NCBI GenBank assembly: GCA_035463295.1
Contig: DATHTK010000097.1
Span: 1 to 26,427, forward strand
Source of the DNA: DATHTK01 sp035463295
GTDB lineage: Bacteria; Actinomycetota; Rubrobacteria; Rubrobacterales; Rubrobacteraceae
Reading direction: 5' to 3'
DNA: 26,427 nucleotides
A program made the position numbers and the translations under genes. A model generated the notes under the pieces. The model was not told the DNA's origin. It saw only the letters and a list, made by a program, of their open reading frames with translations, and did no database searches. Shown here piece by piece: positions 6,993 to 13,906 of this stretch (its first letter is position 1; each line of letters starts with the position of its first letter).

Positions 6993-8204
6993 ATGAGCTT
7001 CGGCAACGGTAACGGCAACGGCGAGATAGTCGTCTCGACGCCCCTGAGGACGGGTATCGGCACCTTCGGCGGTGCGCTCAAGGACGTCCCGGCGACTGAC
7101 CTGGGCGCGACGGTTGGCAAGGAGGTCCTCTCCCGCTCCGGCTTGGAGGGCGAGCAGGTCGACCAGGTCATCATCGGCAATATCCTCTCGGCCGGCCAGG
7201 GCATGAACCCCGGTCGCCAGGTCGGGATCAAGAGCGGTCTCCCCGTAGAGACGCCGGGCATGACCCTGAACAGGATGTGCGGTTCGGGTCTTCAGGCCGT
7301 AATCTCCGCGGCCCAGGAGGTGGCCCTCGGCGACGCGGACGTCGTGATGGCCGGCGGCATCGAGAACATGGACCGGGCGCCGTTCCTGCTCGACAAGGCG
7401 AGGTACGGCTACCGGATGGGAATGCCGGACGCCAAGATCTACGACCACATGGTCTTCGATGGGCTCTGGGATGTCTTTAACGACTACCACATGGGCGTGA
7501 CGGCCGAGAACGTCGCCGAGAAGTACGGCATAACCCGCGAGGAGTCCGACTCCTACGCCGTGCGCAGCCACCAGCGGGCCGCCAAGGCGCACGAAGAGGA
7601 GCTCTTCGACGGCGAGATTGTCCCCGTCGAGGTGAAGCAGAAGAAAGAGACCGTCCAGTTCACCACCGACGAGCACATCCGCCCGAACGCGAGCGTCGAG
7701 GGTCTCCAGAAGCTCAAGCCGGTCTTCAAGAGGGACGGCGGGACGGTAACCGCCGCCAACGCCTCCGGCATCAACGACGGCGCCGCCATGATGCTCGTCA
7801 CCTCCGAGAGCAAGGCGCAGGACCTCGGCCTCGAAGTCGCGGGACGGATCTTATCCGCCGCCGTGGCCGGCGTGGATCCCTCGGTGATGGGAACCGGCAT
7901 GATCCCCGCCTCCCGCCTGGCACTGAAGAAGGCCGGGATCACCGTGGACGACTTGGACGCCGTCGAGGCGAACGAGGCTTTCTCCTCCATAGCTATCGCC
8001 GTCGGGCGCGAACTGGAGGTGCCGGAGGAGAAGCTGAACCCCGTCGGCGGAGCCGTCGCCCTGGGACACCCGATCGGGGCCACAGGCGCCGTCCTGACCG
8101 TGAAGATCCTGCACCACCTCGCGCGTACCGGTGGCCGCTATGGCCTGGTCACCCTCTGCATCGGCGGGGGCATGGGCATCGCCGCCATCTTCGAGAGGGT
8201 GTAA
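6993..8204 (+). CDS. phaA: Acetyl-CoA C-acetyltransferase (beta-ketothiolase)
   Basis: A 403-aa thiolase that would condense two acetyl-CoA to acetoacetyl-CoA, the first step of PHB synthesis. The acyl-accepting Cys96 lies in NRMCGSGLQA. His359 is in GGAVALGHPIGATGA, and the second catalytic Cys389 is in VTLCIGGGMG. NEAF is at about 327-330. The length is typical. The N-terminus carries a Gly/Asn repeat (GNGNGNG), which is unusual but short. GGAAGGAG sits just before the ATG. It stands alone between two strong terminators, so it probably has its own promoter within 6954-6980, although no good hexamers are visible there and no operator motif was found. Confidence 0.93.
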   Translation: MSFGNGNGNGEIVVSTPLRTGIGTFGGALKDVPATDLGATVGKEVLSRSGLEGEQVDQVIIGNILSAGQGMNPGRQVGIKSGLPVETPGMTLNRMCGSGLQAVISAAQEVALGDADVVMAGGIENMDRAPFLLDKARYGYRMGMPDAKIYDHMVFDGLWDVFNDYHMGVTAENVAEKYGITREESDSYAVRSHQRAAKAHEEELFDGEIVPVEVKQKKETVQFTTDEHIRPNASVEGLQKLKPVFKRDGGTVTAANASGINDGAAMMLVTSESKAQDLGLEVAGRILSAAVAGVDPSVMGTGMIPASRLALKKAGITVDDLDAVEANEAFSSIAIAVGRELEVPEEKLNPVGGAVALGHPIGATGAVLTVKILHHLARTGGRYGLVTLCIGGGMGIAAIFERV

Positions 8205-8237
8205 TGGGATAAGTTTCTGGTAGAGCCTGCTCGAGAG

Positions 8238-8267
8238 AGCGGCGGGGGTGCGCCCCCGCCGCTTTTT
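8238..8267 (+). terminator. Intrinsic terminator of phaA
   Basis: AGCGGCGGGGG (8238-8248) pairs perfectly with CCCCCGCCGCT (8253-8263) over a 4-base loop, ending in TTTTT (8263-8267). Confidence 0.92.
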
Positions 8268-8283
8268 CACCTCGCCCGAAACG

Positions 8284-8844
8284 TCAAGTCAGCTCTATCT
8301 CGATGTGTTCGGCGCCGTTGTCCCAGTACCGGTGCTCGGGCAGATCCAGGGCCTGCAACAGCCGCAGCATGCGTACGTTTCCGCGCATGACGAGCGCGTG
8401 GAGTCGCCCTATGCCATTCTCGCGGGCGGCTTCGATCAGGCGCTGCGTCAGCCCGAGGCCGAGCCCCCGACCCTGGAACCGGTCCTCGACCATCGCGGCG
8501 TACTCGGCGTCACCGTCTTCGCCCTCCCGCTCGTAGCGGACGACCGCCACGATCTCCTCTTTATCCTCCGGGTCGAGCGCGACCAGCGCGAACCGGTCCT
8601 GCCCGTCGACCTCGGCGAAGCGCCGGGCCATGCCGTTGGTCAACTCTTTCAAGGGACCGAAGAAACGCAACTCCACCGAACGCTCACTGGACCGTCTCAC
8701 GAGCCGCTGCAACGCCGGAGCGTCCTCCGCCCGGATCTCGCGCACCGGCACACACAGACCGTCCCGCAGAGCAAGCATCATCCGGTCGCCCGCTAGCCAC
8801 GACCGACGGTCTTCCGAGTCTCTATGTCTATGTGCGTTGCGCAT
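8284..8844 (-). CDS. GNAT acetyltransferase, Pat-like catalytic domain
   Basis: A 186-aa GNAT protein. Motif A for acetyl-CoA binding is QGRGLGLGL (about residues 124-132). The stretch RFFGPLKELTNGMARRFAEVDGQDRFALVALD resembles the GNAT domain of Pat-type protein lysine acetyltransferases, which acetylate acyl-CoA synthetases, but no cyclic-nucleotide or CoA-ligase-like domain is attached. The ATG at 8844 has no good Shine-Dalgarno. A TACAAT -10 box ends 7 bases upstream of it, so the mRNA may be leaderless. An internal ATG pair at 8781 is the alternative start. The operator motif overlaps the start codon. Protein-acetylating activity is an inference from motif similarity. Confidence 0.8.
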   Translation of the reverse strand: MRNAHRHRDSEDRRSWLAGDRMMLALRDGLCVPVREIRAEDAPALQRLVRRSSERSVELRFFGPLKELTNGMARRFAEVDGQDRFALVALDPEDKEEIVAVVRYEREGEDGDAEYAAMVEDRFQGRGLGLGLTQRLIEAARENGIGRLHALVMRGNVRMLRLLQALDLPEHRYWDNGAEHIEIELT

Positions 8845-8847
8845 ATA
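8829..8847 (-). promoter_or_regulatory. PHA operator motif, acetyltransferase copy
   Basis: Minus strand: TATATGC-GCAAC-GCACATA, a full match to the 19-bp motif. It covers the predicted transcription start and the ATG at 8844. Confidence 0.62.
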
Positions 8848-8851
8848 CGGT

Positions 8852-8857
8852 ATTGTA
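8852..8857 (-). promoter_or_regulatory. -10 box before the acetyltransferase gene
   Basis: TACAAT on the minus strand, 7 bases before the ATG at 8844. No clear -35 hexamer is seen. It lies in the 43-bp gap after the upstream gene, so the acetyltransferase may have its own promoter as well as read-through. Confidence 0.45.
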
Positions 8858-8887
8858 TCCTGTTTGGGGGGTTGAGCTGTAAAATCG

Positions 8888-9313
8888 TTACGTCTCTGGC
8901 TCTCCGGAGGTGGTCTTTAGGTTAGCGCGGATCAGCTCCAGGTAGTGGTCCTGGGCTACCTCGAGGTACTCGGTGAGTTGAGCGGGCGTAAGCCGACTGG
9001 ACATGGCGTCCAGCAGAGAGGCGCGTTCTCTCTGGAGGACTTCGAGGGCGTGGAGGTGGTCGCTTTCGAGGGAGCCGGTCCACGTCTTGTCGGCCATCTG
9101 GAGGGCTTCGTCGAAGGTATGGCCTTCCAGGGCGAGGGCGGCGAGCTCTGCGGCTCTATAGGTGGGGGTGGCGAGACGGCGCTGGGTGGGGGAGACGAGG
9201 CCGGCGGTGGTGTTCAGGCTGATGGCGTAGCGGAGAAGGGCCGCGATGTGGCGGGCATCGTTTGATGTGATCCTCAGTTCGGCCCGGTCGGATTCGTCTC
9301 TGTCCTCTGGCAT
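8888..9313 (-). CDS. Hypothetical helical protein
   Basis: A 141-aa soluble, mostly helical protein that I do not recognise. It has no signal peptide, membrane segment or cysteine. After an acidic N-terminus (PEDRDESDRAEL), a helical core begins at ITSNDARHIAALLRYAISLNT. The ATG at 9313 is preferred over the in-frame TTG at 9328 because GGGAGAGGAG lies directly before it. The gap from the upstream acyl-CoA dehydrogenase stop is 17 bases, and the GNAT gene follows 43 bases downstream. The three may be co-transcribed. Confidence 0.72.
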   Translation of the reverse strand: MPEDRDESDRAELRITSNDARHIAALLRYAISLNTTAGLVSPTQRRLATPTYRAAELAALALEGHTFDEALQMADKTWTGSLESDHLHALEVLQRERASLLDAMSSRLTPAQLTEYLEVAQDHYLELIRANLKTTSGEPET

Positions 9314-9330
9314 GATCTCCTCTCCCAACT

Positions 9331-10569
9331 CTACCGGCTTTTCTCTTCGGCGCGGCCGTCCTTCGGGGGCCGGGGGGCGAAGGCGCGGTGGCCGGTAATC
9401 GCCTGGCCCACGATCAGGGTGTTCACGTCGTGCGTGCCCTCGTAGGAGTAGACGCCTTCGATATCCGCCATGTGCTCCATGACGCGGTAGTCGAGGAGGA
9501 TGCCGTTGCCCCCGAGCACGTCGCGGGCGAGCGCGCAGATCCGGCGCGCCTTGGAGACGTTATTCATCTTGAACATCGAGACCGTGGCGGGGTCGAGGTC
9601 GCCGGCGTCCTTCATGCGGCCGATGTGGATGGAGAGGAGCTGGCTGAGGGAGATCTCGGTTACCATCTCGACGAGCTTCTGCTGCACGAGCTGGAACGAT
9701 GCTATGGGCTGGCCGAACTGTTCGCGCTCTCCTGCGTAGGCGAGGGCGGTCTCGTAGCAGTCGGTCGCCTGTCCGAGGCCGTCCCAGCCGACCCCGTATC
9801 GCGAGTGGGTCAGCACCGAGAGCGTGGAGCCTAGCCCCGAGGCGAGGGGCAGGCGCGCCTCATAAGGAACGTGGCAGCCGGAGAGCGTTATGTGTGTCTG
9901 CCAGGCGGCGCGCTGGGAGCCCTTGCGCGGCAGCACCTCGGCGCTGTAGCCGGGGTTCTCTCCCTCGACGAGGAAGCCGGAGACCCTGCCGTCCTCCATC
10001 CGGGCCCAGATCACGGCCACGTCCGCGAAGGAGGCGTTGCCGATCCACTTCTTCTCGCCGTCGAGGATGTAGCCGCCCTCGCGCTCCACGACGGCCGTCT
10101 TCATGGATCCGGGGTCGCTCCCGGCGTCGGGCTCGGTCAAACCGAAGCACCCGATCTTCTCGCACCGGGCCATCGCTGGGAGCCAGCGCTGTCTCTGCTC
10201 CTCGGAGCCGAGCTCGTGGATGGCCGCCATCGCAAGTCCACTCTGGACGTGCAGAAAGGTCGAGAGGCTCCCCGAGCCGCGCGCGAGCTCCGCGATGGCG
10301 AGGCCGTAGGAGACGTTGTTCCAACCGGCGCAGCCATACTCCTCGCCATAGCATCCGCCCATGACCCCGAGCTCACCAAGCGACGGCAGCACCTCGAACG
10401 GGAACTCAGCCCTGTCCCAGTAGTCGGCGGCGGCCGGGATCACCTCCCGGTCCACGAACTCGCGTGCCCTGTCCCGGATCCCACACTCCTCCTCGGAGAG
10501 AAGGCTCCCCGTGTCGACGAAGTCTACCGGACGCTTCCCCCGACGCGTCTCCTCAGGCGTGACGCTCAT
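9331..10569 (-). CDS. Acyl-CoA dehydrogenase, GCDH-like subfamily member without the carboxylate Arg
   Basis: A 412-aa flavoprotein acyl-CoA dehydrogenase, similar throughout to the enzyme encoded at 1623. It has GCFGLTEPDAGSDP, WIGNASFADVAVIWAR, REQFGQPIASFQLVQQKL, VLGGNG, and YEGTHDVN with the catalytic Glu at about 377. Where GCDH has Arg94 (human numbering), this protein has Ser103 in GSGSLSTFLHVQ. The gamma-carboxylate contact is therefore lost and glutaryl-CoA is an unlikely substrate; a monocarboxylic acyl-CoA is more likely. The ATG has GGAGG 7 bases upstream. It is the first gene of a likely minus-strand run with the unknown protein and the acetyltransferase. Confidence 0.9.
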   Translation of the reverse strand: MSVTPEETRRGKRPVDFVDTGSLLSEEECGIRDRAREFVDREVIPAAADYWDRAEFPFEVLPSLGELGVMGGCYGEEYGCAGWNNVSYGLAIAELARGSGSLSTFLHVQSGLAMAAIHELGSEEQRQRWLPAMARCEKIGCFGLTEPDAGSDPGSMKTAVVEREGGYILDGEKKWIGNASFADVAVIWARMEDGRVSGFLVEGENPGYSAEVLPRKGSQRAAWQTHITLSGCHVPYEARLPLASGLGSTLSVLTHSRYGVGWDGLGQATDCYETALAYAGEREQFGQPIASFQLVQQKLVEMVTEISLSQLLSIHIGRMKDAGDLDPATVSMFKMNNVSKARRICALARDVLGGNGILLDYRVMEHMADIEGVYSYEGTHDVNTLIVGQAITGHRAFAPRPPKDGRAEEKSR

Positions 10570-10733
10570 CTCTTTTCCTCCGTGCTAGACTCCTCGAGCG
10601 CCGCGCGACGCCCTCCTCGGCAAGCATATGGTCTGCTAGCGCCGGGGTCAATCAGCACCGTCCAGCGTCCACGCCCCAGCGACAGCCCGGTCCGCGCCCG
10701 TATCGGGTATCCTCAACGAAGTCCGCGGAGAAC

Positions 10734-10757
10734 CCGGGAACGAAATTTCGTTCCCGG
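10734..10757. repeat. 24-bp perfect palindrome
   Basis: A gapless self-complementary sequence centred between 10745 and 10746. The inner 20 bases are GGGAACGAAATTTCGTTCCC, with CC and GG outside. It has no loop, so a dimeric regulator site is more likely than a terminator. It sits 19 bases upstream of the -35 box of the hydrolase gene. Confidence 0.6.
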
Positions 10758-10760
10758 TCC

Positions 10761-10789
10761 ACACATATATTTAACTTGACTATATGTGT
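10761..10789. promoter_or_regulatory. Inverted repeat overlapping the hydrolase promoter
   Basis: ACACATATA (10761-10769) and TATATGTGT (10781-10789) are exact 9-bp arms around an 11-base centre. The arms contain the half-sites ACACATA and TATATGT of the PHA operator motif, but in everted order. The repeat covers the -35 box. Confidence 0.55.
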
Positions 10790-10803
10790 CTCAGGAATAC
10801 ACT
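10776..10803 (+). promoter_or_regulatory. Predicted promoter of the alpha/beta hydrolase gene
   Basis: TTGACT (10776-10781) and TACACT (10798-10803) are separated by 16 bases. Confidence 0.6.
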
Positions 10804-10897
10804 AGGGGATGATCTTACACAGTGCAGGTTCTCCGGTACATACCGGTCGAGTGGGGCTTGTGACGGCTGACGAGGAGGATCTCGTGGAGGTAGCGGC

Positions 10898-11791
10898 TTG
10901 CCCGTAACGATCACGGAAAAGACCAGTATCGACTACGACGTCTGGGGCGAGGGGCCGGCCCTGGTACTGATAAACGGGCTTGGCTTCGGGAGGTGGGGAT
11001 TCTTCAAGCAGGTGCCGGCCCTCTCGCGGCACTTCCGCACGGTCACGTTCGACGTGCGGGGGGAGCGGGAGCTGGAGGGTGGGGTGGGTGATCTCGCCGC
11101 TGACGTCGTGGCGCTCCTGGATCACCTGGGCGTCAGGAAAGCTCACGTCCTGGGGACTTCGCTGGGGGGCTTTGTCGCCCAGCATCTCGCGCTGGAGAGG
11201 CCCGACCTCGTTGACAAGCTCGTCCTCGTCTGCACGAGCTATGGCCGCGGGGGTCCCGAGAGCATGTCGCCGTGGGCTCTCTCGGAGATGATCGGTGTGC
11301 CCTCCCTGAACGTCGAGAGGGCTGTCAGGAGGGGGCTGGAGACGGCTACTTCGGAGGTCTATCGGGCCGAGCGGGCGGAGGAGTTCGAGCGGGTCGTCGG
11401 GTGGCGTCTGGCCGACTCGCCTTCGCTGTCGACCTACTACCAGCAGATGAGGGCCGGCGCCAGGTTCGATGCCTCCCGGGAGGTGGGGCGCATAACGTCG
11501 CCTACGCTGGTAATTCACGGCTCGGGGGACAACTACGTGCCGGTAGCCAACGCCGAGGCGCTGGCCGAGAGCATTCCGGGCGCGAGGCTGCGAGTGTTCG
11601 ACAACGCGGGCCACCTGGTGTTTATCGAGCGAGCTGCGGACGTGAACAGGGAGGTCGTTACCTTCCTCAAGCCTCGCGGAGGGCGCAGGAAGCGTGCGCA
11701 GGAGAGACCCCCGGTCGCAGCGAGGCTCGGGGAGTGGCTCCGCAGCGCGGTGGGAGCCATCCGGAGCCGGGGGCGCGGCGTTCGAGGCTAG
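10898..11791 (+). CDS. Alpha/beta-fold hydrolase
   Basis: A 297-aa alpha/beta hydrolase. The nucleophile elbow is GTSLGG (Ser88), the acid is Asp211 in GSGDNYVP and the base is His239 in NAGHLVF. The oxyanion segment is INGLGFG (about 25-31). No signal peptide is seen, so it is cytoplasmic. After residue 259 it has a basic tail, about 38 residues rich in Arg/Lys, that is not part of the fold. The start is TTG, chosen because GGAGG lies 7 bases before it and no ATG is nearby. It sits 113 bp before a PHA synthase gene. An intracellular PHA or oligomer hydrolase is possible, but lactonase or esterase activity cannot be excluded. Confidence 0.85.
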   Translation: MPVTITEKTSIDYDVWGEGPALVLINGLGFGRWGFFKQVPALSRHFRTVTFDVRGERELEGGVGDLAADVVALLDHLGVRKAHVLGTSLGGFVAQHLALERPDLVDKLVLVCTSYGRGGPESMSPWALSEMIGVPSLNVERAVRRGLETATSEVYRAERAEEFERVVGWRLADSPSLSTYYQQMRAGARFDASREVGRITSPTLVIHGSGDNYVPVANAEALAESIPGARLRVFDNAGHLVFIERAADVNREVVTFLKPRGGRRKRAQERPPVAARLGEWLRSAVGAIRSRGRGVRG

Positions 11792-11835
11792 GGGGCTTGG
11801 CGCTCCGGCGGACGCATTAGCCGCGCTCAAACGGG

Positions 11836-11862
11836 TATAAACTAACTCTGGTCATACAGAGT
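11836..11862 (+). promoter_or_regulatory. Possible phaC control site
   Basis: A TATAAA -10-like box (11836-11841) is followed by the inverted repeat ACTCTG-N6-CAGAGT (11845-11862). This lies 42 bases before the synthase ATG. No good -35 box is visible. Confidence 0.35.
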
Positions 11863-11904
11863 CAGGCGGAGGGCCCGGCGAGGGGCACCGAGGAGGTAGA
11901 TGCC

Positions 11905-13839
11905 ATGAACGATGCAAGAGCGGGCAATGGCGGCGACAAGGAGATGGCAAGCGCGGCGATGGCGCCCTTCGACCTCTGGGCGCAGTGGCTCCAGAGCAAC
12001 ATGGGGACCGTGACGGCGCCTCCGGGGGCCAGCGTACCCTGGTTGATGTCGCCCGGTGTCTCCACCGGCGAGGAGGCTAAGCCTCTGCCCGAGGGGGCCA
12101 TAAGGACCGATCCGTTGCTCTCCACCATGGAGAAGCTCTGGGACGCGAACCCGCTGCACAACGTATTGCCGATGAACTGGGCGGAGATCACCCGTGCGCT
12201 CCAGACGCTCTGGGCGCGCGAGATGAGCGACCCGGCGCGCGCCATGCAGCGCACCGCAGAGTACAATCGGCGCCTCTTCGAGACGACGATGGAGGTCTGG
12301 AACGACGCGGCGGCCCGCTTCTGGGGACTGCCGCGGGAGGAGAAGGAAGAAGAGGGGCGGCCTGACAAGCGTTTCTCCGACCCCGAGTGGGAGAACAACC
12401 CCTACTACCAGACGCTCAAGGAGTCGTACCTGCTCGCCTCGGAGTACCTGCTCAAAGAGGCGGAGGAGACCGACGGCAAAGAGGACGACGAGGAGCAGCG
12501 CCGCCTCAAGTTCCACCTCAAACAGTTCGTGGATGCGCTGGCGCCGGTCAACTTCCTGCTCACCAACCCCGCCGCCATGAGGCGCATAATGGAGACGGGG
12601 GGAGTGAGCCTCGCCGAGGGGACCCGCAACCTCCTCTCCGACCTCGAAGAGGGGCGCCTGAGCCTGACCGACACGACGGCTTTCGAGTTCGGCGAGAACA
12701 TCGCCGTCACGCCGGGCAAGGTCGTGTACAGGAACAAGCTCATCGAGCTCCTCCAGTACGAGCCGCAGACCGAGCAGGTCCACGAGGTGCCGATACTCTT
12801 TATCCCGCCCTGGATAAACAAGTACTACATACTCGACCTCAGGTCCGGCAACAGTATGGTCGAGTACCTCGTCCAGCAGGGGTTCACGGTATATATGATC
12901 TCGTGGAAGAACCCCGACGCCTCGATGGAGGACATCGGGTTCGAGGACTACATGAGTCTAGGTCTTATCGCCGCGGTCGACGCGATAAAGGACATCACGG
13001 GCAGCGACAAGGTCAACCCGGTCGGCTACTGCGTAGGCGGGACGCTGCTGGCGGTCACGATCGCCTACCTCGCCGCCGGGGACGATGAGATCCCCTTCAA
13101 CGCCTCTACCTTCATGGTCGCGTTGCAGGACTTCACCGATGTCGGGGACACCGCCGTCTTTATAGACGAGCCGCAGGTGGAGTTCATGGAGCAGCAGATG
13201 ATGGAGCGGGGCTATCTAGACAACCGCAAGATGGCGAACATGTTCAACCTGCTGCGCTCGAGCGAGCTGATCTGGGCGAACGTGATCAACAACTACCTGC
13301 TCGGCCAGAAGCCGCCCGCCTTCGACCTCCTGTACTGGAACTCCGACGGCACGCGGATGGCGCGAGAGGCCCACAGCTTCTACATGAGGAACACCTACCT
13401 CGAGAACAACCTCATAGAGCCCGGCAAGGTGAAGATCAAGGGCCGTCCCATAGACCTCTCCAAGATAGAGGGTGAGATCTACGCCGTCGGGGCCGAGAGG
13501 GACCACATCGTGCCCTGGTACTCGGCGTGGAAGATCGGGCAGCTCACCAGCGGCAACGTCCGGTTCGCCCTGGCCTCCAGCGGACACATCGCCGGTATGA
13601 TCAACCCGCCGCGCAAGGAGAAGGGCAAGCACTGGGTGAACGAGGGCGGCGACGCCGGCCAGGCAGCGACCGCCGAGGAGTGGCGCCAGAACGCCACGGA
13701 GCGCGAGGGCTCCTGGTGGCAGGACTGGAAGGACTGGCTCGAGCCCCACTCCGGCGAGAAGGTCGCACCACCCTCGATGGGCAGCGACACCTACCCGCCC
13801 CTTGAGGACGCCCCCGGCACTTACGTCAGGGAGGAGTAA
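11905..13839 (+). CDS. phaC: Class I-type PHA synthase
   Basis: A 644-aa PHA synthase that would polymerise (R)-3-hydroxyacyl-CoA. An N-terminal helical region of about 290 residues precedes the alpha/beta-hydrolase catalytic domain. The lipase-like box is GYCVGGT with nucleophile Cys376; Asp533 is in ERDHIVPW and His561 in SSGHIAG. PPWINKYYILDL (301-312) and FTVYMISWKNPD (327-338) are typical synthase blocks. It is slightly longer than usual class I enzymes (about 590), mainly in the N-terminal part and an acidic linker at about 186-198 (EETDGKEDDEEQ). The ATG has GAGGAGG about 8 bases upstream. It converges on the class III synthase operon. Confidence 0.92.
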   Translation: MNDARAGNGGDKEMASAAMAPFDLWAQWLQSNMGTVTAPPGASVPWLMSPGVSTGEEAKPLPEGAIRTDPLLSTMEKLWDANPLHNVLPMNWAEITRALQTLWAREMSDPARAMQRTAEYNRRLFETTMEVWNDAAARFWGLPREEKEEEGRPDKRFSDPEWENNPYYQTLKESYLLASEYLLKEAEETDGKEDDEEQRRLKFHLKQFVDALAPVNFLLTNPAAMRRIMETGGVSLAEGTRNLLSDLEEGRLSLTDTTAFEFGENIAVTPGKVVYRNKLIELLQYEPQTEQVHEVPILFIPPWINKYYILDLRSGNSMVEYLVQQGFTVYMISWKNPDASMEDIGFEDYMSLGLIAAVDAIKDITGSDKVNPVGYCVGGTLLAVTIAYLAAGDDEIPFNASTFMVALQDFTDVGDTAVFIDEPQVEFMEQQMMERGYLDNRKMANMFNLLRSSELIWANVINNYLLGQKPPAFDLLYWNSDGTRMAREAHSFYMRNTYLENNLIEPGKVKIKGRPIDLSKIEGEIYAVGAERDHIVPWYSAWKIGQLTSGNVRFALASSGHIAGMINPPRKEKGKHWVNEGGDAGQAATAEEWRQNATEREGSWWQDWKDWLEPHSGEKVAPPSMGSDTYPPLEDAPGTYVREE

Positions 13840-13849
13840 CCGCCAGAAT

Positions 13850-13888
13850 AAAGAGGGGGGCGGGACCTTCAGTCCCGCCCCCTCTTTT
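13850..13888. terminator. Bidirectional terminator between the two PHA synthase units
   Basis: AAGAGGGGGGCGGGAC (13851-13866) pairs with 13872-13886 with a single unpaired G, over a 5-base loop. It is followed by TTTT on the plus strand and by a T-rich tract (CTTTATT) on the minus strand. It separates the convergent phaC genes. Confidence 0.85.
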
Positions 13889-13906
13889 GGTTTACTTGGT
13901 CTGTGG

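Larger units (their letters stand above)
10570..10897. other. 328-bp divergent intergenic control region
   Basis: No gene is seen between the divergent acyl-CoA dehydrogenase and hydrolase genes. The region holds a 24-bp perfect palindrome (10734-10757), an inverted repeat over a promoter (10761-10789) and that promoter (10776-10803). An approximately 88-base leader then runs to the hydrolase start. Confidence 0.7.
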
